Shown: positions 57,223-64,000 of the stretch, one piece after another
How the letters are laid out: each line of letters begins with the position of its first letter
Position numbering within the stretch: the stretch's first letter is position 1
Assembly: GCF_002087335.1 (NCBI RefSeq)
Contig: NZ_MWVJ01000033.1
Location: 123,563 to 187,562 of the forward strand
Direction: 5' to 3'
Length of the DNA: 64,000 bases
Source of the DNA: Pseudophaeobacter leonis
GTDB lineage: Bacteria > Pseudomonadota > Alphaproteobacteria > Rhodobacterales > Rhodobacteraceae
Notes under the pieces: generated by a model
Told to the model about the DNA's origin: nothing
The model's database searches: none
Seen by the model: only the letters and a program-made list of their open reading frames with translations
Position numbers and translations under genes: made by a program

Positions 57223-58176
57223 ATGTCCGCCAATCAATCGAAAAAAGTGATCTATGCCGCCCTTGTTGGCAACTCAATGATCGCGGTCAGCAAATTTTTT
57301 GCCGCGTCTGTAACTGGCTCTTCTGCCATGTTGTCCGAAGGCATCCACTCGGTTGTGGATTCCGGCAACCAGCTGCTTTTGCTGTGGGGGATCCGGGTGT
57401 CCAACAAAGGCCCCGACGAAAAACACCCGTTTGGCTATGGCATGGAGCTGTATTTCTGGACCTTTGTTGTCGCCATTCTGATCTTTGCGATTGGTTCGGG
57501 TATCTCTTTATACGAGGGTTTCAAACACCTCGGCCACCCGGAGCCACTGACCGCGCCCGCATGGAACTATGGCGTTTTGATTTTTGGCATGGTGTTTGAA
57601 GGCTGGGCCCTCAGTGTGGCCTACAAGGAATTCAATAAGATGCGTGGCGATCAGCCTTTGATTAAGGCGATCCGTCATTCCAAAGACCCGACCGTCTTCA
57701 CAGTCCTGTTTGAAGACAGCGCCGCTATGCTGGGTCTCATAATTGCCTTTGTCGGGGTTGCGGGCTCGCATGTGTTCGGCTGGCATTTTCTGGACGCCTG
57801 GGCCTCTATCGGCATCGGTATTGTTCTGGCCGTTGTCGCCATTGCGCTGGCCATCGAAAGCAAAGGTCTGCTGATCGGCGAAGGCGCTGATCCGGAAACC
57901 GTCAAAAGCATCCGGGCCTGTATCGAAGAGGATAAAGACATCAAGGCGGTGAATGAGCTTTTGACCATGCATCTCAGCCCGCAAGACATTCTGGTGAACG
58001 CCAGTATCGACTTTGTAGACGGCATAAGTGCCGAAGCTGTCGAGGCTGCGATCTCCAATTTCGAAAAGCAAATCAAGGCAAAGCATCCCGATGTGAAGCG
58101 TATCTTTATCGAGGCCCAGAGCATTTCTGGCCACATCGCGGACCTGGAGGCAAACAAAACCGGAGAAAGTGCATGA
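57223..58176 (+). CDS. Cation diffusion facilitator family transporter (ZnT9/SLC30A9-like)
   Basis: A 317-residue inner-membrane transporter with six helices and a C-terminal cytoplasmic domain. Metal-binding helix residues are seen in SEGIHSVVDSGNQ (38-50, His and Asp) and FEDSAAMLG (about 164-172), where an Asp/Glu pair replaces the usual His-x-x-x-Asp. This signature and the GPDEKHPFGYGMELYFW loop recall the SLC30A9-like branch of the CDF family. The likely substrate is zinc or another divalent cation. The last codon overlaps the start of the CorA gene (ATGA), so both proteins are coupled. Confidence 0.92.
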   Translation: MSANQSKKVIYAALVGNSMIAVSKFFAASVTGSSAMLSEGIHSVVDSGNQLLLLWGIRVSNKGPDEKHPFGYGMELYFWTFVVAILIFAIGSGISLYEGFKHLGHPEPLTAPAWNYGVLIFGMVFEGWALSVAYKEFNKMRGDQPLIKAIRHSKDPTVFTVLFEDSAAMLGLIIAFVGVAGSHVFGWHFLDAWASIGIGIVLAVVAIALAIESKGLLIGEGADPETVKSIRACIEEDKDIKAVNELLTMHLSPQDILVNASIDFVDGISAEAVEAAISNFEKQIKAKHPDVKRIFIEAQSISGHIADLEANKTGESA

Positions 58177-59192
58177 CGCAAGAAGGTGAAAACGGACTGC
58201 TATTTGCTCAGCGCCTGAACGGGGACGGATCAGGCACGGCGATCGGCTGGGAGGAGGTCAAAGCCTGGAAGACCGGTGACAAGCCGGTCTGGATTCATCT
58301 GGACCGAACCGACCCAAATGTTGAGACCTGGCTGCGCGACGAAAGCGGCCTGACATCGGAAACTGTCAACGCGCTTTTGTCCGAGGAATCGCGCCCCCGC
58401 GTTTTCAAAGGCAAGCGCGGTACCGTTGCGATATTTCGCGGGGTAAACCTGAACCCCGACGCCAAACGGTCCGACATGGTTGATCTGCGGCTCTGGTCCG
58501 AAGGAGAGCGGCTGATTACCCTGCGCAAGACGCGACTTCAGACCGTGCGCAACGTACTTGCCAAACTCGCCGAAGGCGGCGACGGCCCTGCAACAATTTC
58601 TGCCCTGTTTCAGGATCTTTCCTTCACGCTTTGCCAACGCATGTCCCAGACCATCGAAGGCATCAAAGACCGCGTCGATCAGGTTCAGGACGAATTCGAC
58701 CTGTCGGCGCCGGATAAGACGCGGGTCGATCTGATGGATGTGCGCAACAACGCGATCTCACTGCGCCGCTATATCGCCCCGCAACGCATCGCCATGGGAG
58801 AGCTGATCGTTGACCCGCCCCAGTGGGCCGACAATAACTGGCATGCCAAAATGCGCGAAGTGGCGGAAACACTGGCCTATTACGTCGAAGAGCTGGATTC
58901 TGCGCGCGATCAGGCACTGGTTTACAAAGATGACGTTGCCAGCCAGTTGGCAGAGTCGACCAACCGCACGCTGTATGCACTGGCGGTGATCTCAGCGATA
59001 TTCCTGCCTTTGGCATTCCTGACCGGCCTTCTCGGCATCAACATCGGCGGGATGCCGGGTGTCGAGAGCAGCAGTGCTTTTTGGGTTTTCTGCGCGCTGC
59101 TCCTGGGTTCCGGCGTATTGAAATCGCGGTTTTCAAAAAGCTTAAGTGGTTATGACCCAACAACACTGGCAACAGCAGGGAGGATACGATGA
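58173..59192 (+). CDS. CorA family divalent cation channel (ZntB-like)
   Basis: A 339-residue protein with a large N-terminal cytosolic domain, a long coiled helix (about 160-275) and two C-terminal membrane helices. The first is LAVISAIFLPLAFLTGLLGINIGGMPG and contains the pore motif GIN in place of the Mg-selective GMN of CorA. GIN is typical of ZntB, which moves zinc. The cytoplasmic tail is basic. The gene overlaps both its neighbours, CDF upstream and MscS downstream, by ATGA-type junctions. Confidence 0.92.
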   Translation: MTQEGENGLLFAQRLNGDGSGTAIGWEEVKAWKTGDKPVWIHLDRTDPNVETWLRDESGLTSETVNALLSEESRPRVFKGKRGTVAIFRGVNLNPDAKRSDMVDLRLWSEGERLITLRKTRLQTVRNVLAKLAEGGDGPATISALFQDLSFTLCQRMSQTIEGIKDRVDQVQDEFDLSAPDKTRVDLMDVRNNAISLRRYIAPQRIAMGELIVDPPQWADNNWHAKMREVAETLAYYVEELDSARDQALVYKDDVASQLAESTNRTLYALAVISAIFLPLAFLTGLLGINIGGMPGVESSSAFWVFCALLLGSGVLKSRFSKSLSGYDPTTLATAGRIR

Positions 59193-60652
59193 GTGCGCAC
59201 ACAGCGAATAGTCAGCAGGCATTGGGCAAGACGGCGACAGATGCGCCCGTGACAGATGCGCCCGTTACCGAGGTGCCCGTTACCGAGGTGCCTGTGACAG
59301 AGGCAACTGAAACTATTGAAAGCATGACAGGGGAAATTACCGAAAGCGTCGCCCCAATCGTCGCGTTTGCCACGGAAACCCTTGATCGACTGGGCCATCA
59401 GGTTTCCTCACTCGAAGGTGTCTACCAGCTTGGTATCATGCTGGGGGCTTTGCTTTTGGCCTGGTTGCTTCATCGTACATTTGCTGGCGTTGTTGATCGG
59501 TCATGGCCACAGGCCGAAGGCGACAAACCGTTTCTCGCCAATTTGGAACGGTCGGTCAAACGTGTCCTGATGCCTTTCTTCTGGGTGGTAATCCTTTGGA
59601 TCGCGATCCCAATCATGCGTCAAAGTGGTCTGGAAAACGATTTTCTGCGGATCGGGGCAAGCATGGCGCAAGCCTGGATTGTCATCAATCTGATTTCAAC
59701 TGCGGTAAAAGATCCGCTGTGGTCAAAGACGGCCGCGGTCATCGCCACCATCGTTGTCGCCCTGTATATCCTGCGTCTTTTGAACCCCACCATTGCCGTT
59801 CTGGACGGCATTGGAATCGGGATTGGGACTGGCCGGGTCACCGTATTTGATGTGATCAAGGGCGCGGTACTGCTTATTCTTCTGGTTTGGCTTGCCTCTC
59901 AGGTTTCCAAATTTGTGCAGGCACGCCTGGGCCAGTCCAAAAACATGACCCCTTCGATGCGCACATTGCTGTCGCAGGTCATTCGACTGGGCACCATGTT
60001 CTTTGCTGCGGTTATTGCCCTGAACGCCATCGGCATCGATCTGACGGCTTTGGCCGTATTCTCTGGTGCCGTCGGTGTTGGTATCGGCTTTGGTTTGCAG
60101 GCCATTTTCAGCAATCTGATGTCAGGTGCCATCATGCTGATCGAAGGCAGTGTTTCCGTTGGCGACTTTGTCGAACTGCAATCCGGCGTGACCGGCGAAG
60201 TCAAGGAAATCAACACACGGGCCACCCTGATCAGCACGAATGACCGCGTTGATGTTTTGGTCCCGAACTCAGAATTCATCAACGGGACTGTCACAAACTG
60301 GACCCTTCGGGAAAAGCATATACGCACCCGGATCCCGTTCGGTGTGGCCTACGGGACCGATAAGGAATTGGTGAAAAAGGCGGCGCTAGAAGCCGCATCC
60401 CTCCTGCCCCATGAATTGAAAGGCCGGCACGCAAAGCCAGCAGAAGTCTGGTTGGTCGGATTTGGGGAAAGCAGCCTGGATTTCGAATTGGTCTTATGGT
60501 TGCAGCCAGACGCCGTGAAACGCCCAAGAAGCATCCTGGCGGCCTACAACTGGGAACTTGAAACCGCATTGGCCAAATATGGCATCGAGATTCCGTTCCC
60601 ACAGCGCGATCTGCATATAAAGTCAGGGAGCGGTGCGGGCCTGGTCAGTTGA
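59189..60652 (+). CDS. Mechanosensitive ion channel family protein (MscS)
   Basis: A 487-residue MscS family channel. An N-terminal low-complexity stretch holds four VT(D/E)xP repeats (about residues 18-37), encoded by 15-bp tandem repeats, followed by several membrane helices. The pore-lining helix is FSGAVGVGIGFGLQAIFSNLMSGAIMLIEG and the beta-domain begins SVSVGDFVELQSGVTGEVKEINTRATLI. The C-terminal vestibule domain ends DLHIKSGSGAGLVS. It opens under membrane tension and limits osmotic stress. It is the last of the three coupled genes. Confidence 0.93.
   Translation: MSAHTANSQQALGKTATDAPVTDAPVTEVPVTEVPVTEATETIESMTGEITESVAPIVAFATETLDRLGHQVSSLEGVYQLGIMLGALLLAWLLHRTFAGVVDRSWPQAEGDKPFLANLERSVKRVLMPFFWVVILWIAIPIMRQSGLENDFLRIGASMAQAWIVINLISTAVKDPLWSKTAAVIATIVVALYILRLLNPTIAVLDGIGIGIGTGRVTVFDVIKGAVLLILLVWLASQVSKFVQARLGQSKNMTPSMRTLLSQVIRLGTMFFAAVIALNAIGIDLTALAVFSGAVGVGIGFGLQAIFSNLMSGAIMLIEGSVSVGDFVELQSGVTGEVKEINTRATLISTNDRVDVLVPNSEFINGTVTNWTLREKHIRTRIPFGVAYGTDKELVKKAALEAASLLPHELKGRHAKPAEVWLVGFGESSLDFELVLWLQPDAVKRPRSILAAYNWELETALAKYGIEIPFPQRDLHIKSGSGAGLVS
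59240..59299 (+). repeat. Four 15-bp tandem repeats coding for VTDAP/VTEVP
   Basis: GATGCGCCCGTGACA and three variants follow each other from 59240 to 59299. They encode a Thr/Pro-rich linker before the membrane region of the MscS channel and could vary in copy number between strains. Confidence 0.85.
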
Positions 60653-60679
60653 CCAACAAAGCCCAAAACCTGAAAACTG

Positions 60680-60707
60680 AATTCCCGGTCGCTTTGGGCC
60701 GGGAATT
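60680..60707 (+). terminator. Inverted repeat after the MscS gene
   Basis: AATTCCCGG (60680-60688) pairs with CCGGGAATT (60699-60707) around a 10-base loop, 28 bases after the MscS stop. Only a short T pair follows, so it is a moderate terminator candidate for the CDF-CorA-MscS operon. Confidence 0.55.
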
Positions 60708-60817
60708 TGAAGGAAAGACAGCCTTGATGAGAACCCGTTTCTTGAACTGTACAGCCCTCTTGCACTTCAGGGTCTAGTGCGTGAAGTTGCACCACCCGCG
60801 CCAAAGGAGACCGCGCC

Positions 60818-61147
60818 ATGATGATCTATGGACTGAATACATGTGCCACAAGCAAGAAAGCCCTCAAGGCGCTAGAGGCCGCGGGCAAGGATATCAGTTT
60901 TCGCGATGTCCGGGCAGAGCCTCTGAGCGAGGCAGAGCTTTCTGAATTGATCGCTGAATTTGGCGATCGTCTGGTTGACCGCAAGTCAAATGACTGGCGC
61001 GGGCTCAGCGACTGGCTGAAGCATTCGGAAGCGGAAGACCAGCTCGCTGCCAAGCCCAAGCTGATGGTGCGTCCGGTGATCCGTGACGGCGACACCTATT
61101 ATCTCGGCTGGGATGCCGCGGTGCAGGCCGCTTTGCTTGCAGAGTGA
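60818..61147 (+). CDS. ArsC/Spx/MgsR family protein
   Basis: A 109-residue thioredoxin-fold protein with one N-terminal Cys (YGLNTCATSKKALKAL, Cys9), a CxxS arrangement as in YffB/Spx-like members. KPKLMVRPVIRDGDTYYLGW in the second half matches the KPxLxxRP motif of the family. It differs from the ArsC-like protein at 1178 and probably acts as a thiol-dependent reductase or regulator. GGAGA precedes the ATG. It follows the MscS operon by about 165 bases and is probably a separate unit. Confidence 0.9.
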   Translation: MMIYGLNTCATSKKALKALEAAGKDISFRDVRAEPLSEAELSELIAEFGDRLVDRKSNDWRGLSDWLKHSEAEDQLAAKPKLMVRPVIRDGDTYYLGWDAAVQAALLAE

Positions 61148-61243
61148 CGCAAGCCAAGCCTCCCCTCGCCCGGGATCCGGAAAGTTTGGGAGCAGGGCTG
61201 CTAGCGACCGCAGGCCGCCTTCGCCAGCTTGGGTCCTGAGACT

Positions 61244-62710
61244 TCAGAACAGGACCACATCATCCAGCGGAGCTTCGGCGGTGATATTGCGGAGCGTCAA
61301 TACGTCACCATCGCCAAAGTCGAGCACAAACCGCTGTCCGTGTTCCGTGCCGTAATCCCGCAGAACCTGTGCTGCATTTTTGCCGCCGCCCCACAAAGCT
61401 TCATTGAGCTCCAGACTGTCGAGATCATCCTGAAAATCCATGATCCGGTCGCGCCCGGAGCCGTTGCTAAAGACAAAGCGGTCCGAACCGGCACCACCAG
61501 TCAATTGATCACGGCCCGAGCCGCCAGCAAGCCTGTCGTTGCCCTGGCCGCCGTACAGGCTGTCGCTGCCCCGATTACCAGACAGGTGATCGTGGCCAAC
61601 GCCTCCCAAAATCCGGTCCTGCCCAGCGCCCCCCAGGATGCGATCATTGCCGCCCAACCCTTCGGCCACGTCATTGCCCGCCCTGGCCCGGATGATATCG
61701 CGCCCGGCCTGCCCGGTCAGGTAATCCGATTGCATCGAAGCCCTGTTGTCCGCGAGATCCGGGCTCATGTCGTTCAGGTCCCGGTCATTGGCTGCAAAGG
61801 GGATAAAACCGTCCGAGATCGCGAGTTCCTGGAAACGGTCCACGCCCCCGGAACGGGAGAGGTAGTCCACGGCAAACACCGGAATGCCATTTTCGAGAAA
61901 GTCGTCCTGCAGCACCGATATTCTATCGTCATCCGGGTTCAGTTGGTTATTTTCATCCCGACTGCCGACGAAATAGGTATCCTCAACGGCAATGGCCCCG
62001 ATGGCATCCAGCAGGGCGGCCTGGCGAACAGGATCAGAGTCGGCCAGGGCGTCTATGATAAAAGCACCATTCTGCAGGATCATAAAGAAGTCGGGATTGG
62101 TTTGGCGCGCGTGTTGGCTCATCTCGACGATAAAGTCGATCATCCGCTCTGCCGCATCCCTTTCGTCGTTGCGCGCTGGATCTCCGGGTTGGCGCACCCG
62201 GTTGGGGGCCTCGACCGCCCAATAATAATAGGCGTCCACAATGTCCAAATAGGCGGCGTCAAAGCCCTGGCTGACAATCTGGTCCAGCCAGCCTGTCCCC
62301 TCCTCATTAAAGAGATTGTCCTGCCATGCATCGTCCCAAAACCGCACCTTGCGGCTTTCTGGCCAATCAGGGTTGGTCGGCCCCAGCCAATCGGGCGCCC
62401 CAGCCGTCAGATCGCCGCTGGCTTGCCCTGTGGTCGTCCACGCCGCATTCCAATGGTCTCTGAATTCCGAAGCCTCCCCTATCGACAGGTAGGCCGCCGC
62501 GACCGAACGCCCTCCGGGGCCATCCTTAATCTCAGCGATCTCATCAGGGCTAAATCCGTGCCGCCCAGTGCCGTCGCCGGAAAAATCCATGACAATCAGG
62601 TCATGACTGGCTTCGGACAGCGCGGCTGCATCCAGTCCGCCGCGCCCCTGCAACTGGTAACCCCAGCTTGATACGGTCACAGGACCTGTAGATGTCGAAA
62701 AAAGCGGCAT
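61244..62710 (-). CDS. RTX exoprotein with MJ1477/TM1410-type putative glycoside hydrolase domain
   Basis: A 488-residue exoprotein without a signal peptide, as expected for type I secretion. Residues 10-310 form a TIM-barrel domain of the MJ1477/TM1410 (GH114-related) kind: SHDLIVMDFSGDG, AAYLSIGEASEFRDHW, GFDAAYLDIVDAYYYW with acidic residues at the strand ends, IGAIAVEDTYFVG and PVFAVDYLSR. Members include an endo-alpha-1,4-polygalactosaminidase. Six to seven RTX repeats (NDVAEGLGGNDRILGGAGQD) and a secretion tail ending DDVVLF follow. It converges with the ArsC-family gene at 60818. Together with the RTX enzyme at 41292 it suggests polysaccharide processing. Confidence 0.88.
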   Translation of the reverse strand: MPLFSTSTGPVTVSSWGYQLQGRGGLDAAALSEASHDLIVMDFSGDGTGRHGFSPDEIAEIKDGPGGRSVAAAYLSIGEASEFRDHWNAAWTTTGQASGDLTAGAPDWLGPTNPDWPESRKVRFWDDAWQDNLFNEEGTGWLDQIVSQGFDAAYLDIVDAYYYWAVEAPNRVRQPGDPARNDERDAAERMIDFIVEMSQHARQTNPDFFMILQNGAFIIDALADSDPVRQAALLDAIGAIAVEDTYFVGSRDENNQLNPDDDRISVLQDDFLENGIPVFAVDYLSRSGGVDRFQELAISDGFIPFAANDRDLNDMSPDLADNRASMQSDYLTGQAGRDIIRARAGNDVAEGLGGNDRILGGAGQDRILGGVGHDHLSGNRGSDSLYGGQGNDRLAGGSGRDQLTGGAGSDRFVFSNGSGRDRIMDFQDDLDSLELNEALWGGGKNAAQVLRDYGTEHGQRFVLDFGDGDVLTLRNITAEAPLDDVVLF

Positions 62711-63072
62711 AGCAGGTATCTTGGCCTTTTCAGTTAGAGGATCGACATTTCCCCAGCGGGACCCTGTGGCACTGGTACCTGTGGAACTGGCAACGCCGGC
62801 GCGTCGGTGAGCTTATATAGGCTCCTGCTCACTTTTGACAGGATCTGGCGAGATTTGAGCTCTTCTGTGCGCCTGCTGATCGGGGGGGTATTTCTGCGCT
62901 GTGCCACTAGACCACGGCAGGTGGTCGCCCGCCAAGCGGAGAATACGGGCGTGTGCGATTGTATAGCCCGATCCATTTTCTGACGCCTGCCTTCGTCTCT
63001 CATCCTGTTTCCCAGGCATGCAGGTATCCACGCAGCGCTGGCAGATATACCGACGGCTTTTGCCAACTCCGT
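62711..63072. other. Intergenic region between RTX protein and unassigned gene
   Basis: 362 bases on which the only open frame, on the minus strand, is unconvincing. It contains a 15-bp tandem pair, CCTGTGGCACTGGTA and CCTGTGGAACTGGCA (62763-62792). The promoter of the minus-strand RTX gene should be near 62720-62800. Confidence 0.5.
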
Positions 63073-63771
63073 CTATTTGTGACCGGGGGCATCCGGAAAA
63101 GCCTGAACGTCGAATGCGTCTGATCGTTCCAGCTCATCAAGCCAATAGCCGGAGCTTAGAACCGAGAGCTCGACTGCGTCGCCTGCCGCAGGTGCAGCAC
63201 GCGCCGACCAAATCATGTCAGTTGCGTTGGGAAATGCCTCTCCCTGGATTTGATCCTCATAAAGGCGGTTCAGCACAGCGTGGTCGCTCATGCCCCCCGC
63301 CAGCAGGCGCACCAAAAGAGATGCGTCTGGCGATGGCACAAACAGGCCCTGGTCTCTCGCTGCGACGCCTTTGATGCGCAGCACGACGTTCACCGCGTCC
63401 GGCTTGGGGAATATAGCAGGCAATGCCGCATACAGCAGGCTGGCAACACGGAACATCTGCCCGTGAAAGGCCGGCACCACATACTCCTCCCACAGCTTTT
63501 CTTCGGGCATTTCGTTTGCAACATTGCGCAGTTGCCCTTCGCGCAATTTATCACCGACAACGTGCTTGAGTACGATATAGGCGGCGTCCTCGGGGTCCAT
63601 ATCCTGCAAGGCCATCAGACACATCTCACGCAGTTCCGCCTCGCCAAGGCCTGCACTGTCGCCAAATTCCAGCTCATCCAGAAGGGCGGTGTAGTCGGCT
63701 GTCTTCCAGTCGCCCTGCACTTCTTTTATGGTCTCAAACGATAGTATTTCGACATGATAGGACTGAGGCAT
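63073..63771 (-). CDS. Conserved-looking hypothetical protein downstream of the AstE-like gene
   Basis: A 232-residue acidic cytosolic-looking protein (MPQSYHVEILSFETIKEVQ, then LEFGDSAGLGEAELREMC and PEDAAYIVLKHVVGDKLREGQ). No family is recognised and there are no membrane helices or catalytic motifs. It lies 48 bases downstream of the AstE/aspartoacylase-family gene on the same strand, suggesting an operon. The frame is intact and codon use is like the core genes. Confidence 0.75.
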   Translation of the reverse strand: MPQSYHVEILSFETIKEVQGDWKTADYTALLDELEFGDSAGLGEAELREMCLMALQDMDPEDAAYIVLKHVVGDKLREGQLRNVANEMPEEKLWEEYVVPAFHGQMFRVASLLYAALPAIFPKPDAVNVVLRIKGVAARDQGLFVPSPDASLLVRLLAGGMSDHAVLNRLYEDQIQGEAFPNATDMIWSARAAPAAGDAVELSVLSSGYWLDELERSDAFDVQAFPDAPGHK

Positions 63772-63819
63772 CTGATTGGCTTTCTCGGGTGTGGCACCGC
63801 TGGCGGAGCAGCTTTGCGG

Positions 63820-64000
63820 CTAAATTATCTCGTCTTCATCAAAGAGCGGGTCGTCAGAAAGCTGATCGTTGAGGTCTTCAACGGCACCTTCCGCAACAGA
63901 CATGGACTTCACCCGCGCAAGGTGCAGGACTGCATCCCCTTCATTGACGATCGGCAAAACAGCACGTCCGACCACGATCCCATTAAAGGGAGCGACAATG
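63820..64000 (-). CDS. C-terminal part of an AstE/aspartoacylase-family (M14-like) protein
   Basis: The last 59 codons of a gene entering from beyond the window. The text IVAPFNGIVVGRAVLPIVNEGDAVLHLA is the typical C-terminal block of succinylglutamate desuccinylase/aspartoacylase family proteins, which are zinc-dependent deacylases. It ends with an acidic tail DDPLFDEDEII and TAG. The zinc-binding N-terminal half is not in the window. It is the upstream partner of the unassigned gene at 63073. Confidence 0.8.
   Translation of the reverse strand, partial: IVAPFNGIVVGRAVLPIVNEGDAVLHLARVKSMSVAEGAVEDLNDQLSDDPLFDEDEII

Noticed and set aside
61229..62671. 480-codon plus-strand frame opposite the RTX glycosidase
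   Set aside because: The minus strand carries clear RTX repeats; this frame is their reverse.
62734..63066. 110-codon minus-strand frame between the RTX gene and the 63073 gene
   Set aside because: No consistent codon bias or motif; region holds a tandem repeat and promoter-like text.

Overview
The window looks like a chromosomal segment of a marine alphaproteobacterium of the Rhodobacteraceae (Roseobacter group). This is inferred from GC-rich coding sequence, the beta-oxidation cluster built around MerR regulators, acyl-CoA dehydrogenases, a GST and a cupin, Hint-domain and RTX exoproteins, and the CDF/CorA/MscS and PqiABC operons. No rRNA, tRNA, CRISPR array, insertion sequence, phage gene or replication origin was recognised.

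Layout. 1-3.9 kb: pyrD, an ArsC-like reductase, a MATE exporter and two PaaI-type thioesterases. 4.0-13.3 kb: two tandem MerR regulators, one preceded by a LiuR-like palindrome, then a beta-oxidation run (two acyl-CoA dehydrogenases, GST, thiolase, cupin, FadJ-type bifunctional enzyme) closed by a strong terminator. 13.6-22 kb: M20 amidohydrolase, Hint protein, sulfotransferase, EamA exporter, acyl-CoA synthetase, a membrane-anchored M48-like protein and a SPOR protein. 22.1-25.8 kb: nucleoside salvage operon cdd-deoA-deoB-upp. 25.9-32.7 kb: VOC/bicupin protein, NADP malic enzyme, GFA protein, second acyl-CoA synthetase and a GST. 32.9-34.8 kb: PAS histidine kinase with a single-domain response regulator. 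35.4-40.5 kb: HupE, parvulin-type isomerase, an outer-membrane-like fragment fused to a DUF1254 remnant, and a DUF3604 protein. 41.3-48.8 kb, AT-richer and accessory in look: an RTX protein with a clan GH-A-like domain, a GNAT enzyme, and a large eukaryotic-like kinase next to an alanine-rich partner. 49.3-56.8 kb: hybrid sensor kinase, pqiABC, LysR regulator. 57.2-61.1 kb: translationally coupled CDF transporter, CorA/ZntB and MscS channel, then a small ArsC-family protein. 61.2-64 kb: a second RTX glycoside hydrolase (MJ1477/TM1410-like), an unassigned conserved-looking protein, and the end of an AstE/aspartoacylase-family gene.

The dominant anomaly is the number of broken reading frames. 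I count about 22 lesions in about 18 otherwise well-preserved genes: single-base indels, often in short homopolymers, in-frame TAG or TAA codons, and one 11-bp tandem duplication. The protein reads cleanly on both sides of each break, so sequence error is at least as likely as decay. Each such gene is annotated over its reconstructed extent with the lesion named.

The most novel-looking system is the kinase-partner pair at 44.6-48.8 kb. The DUF1254/outer-membrane fusion with a 19-bp repeat beside the break and the pqiC tandem duplication also deserve attention.
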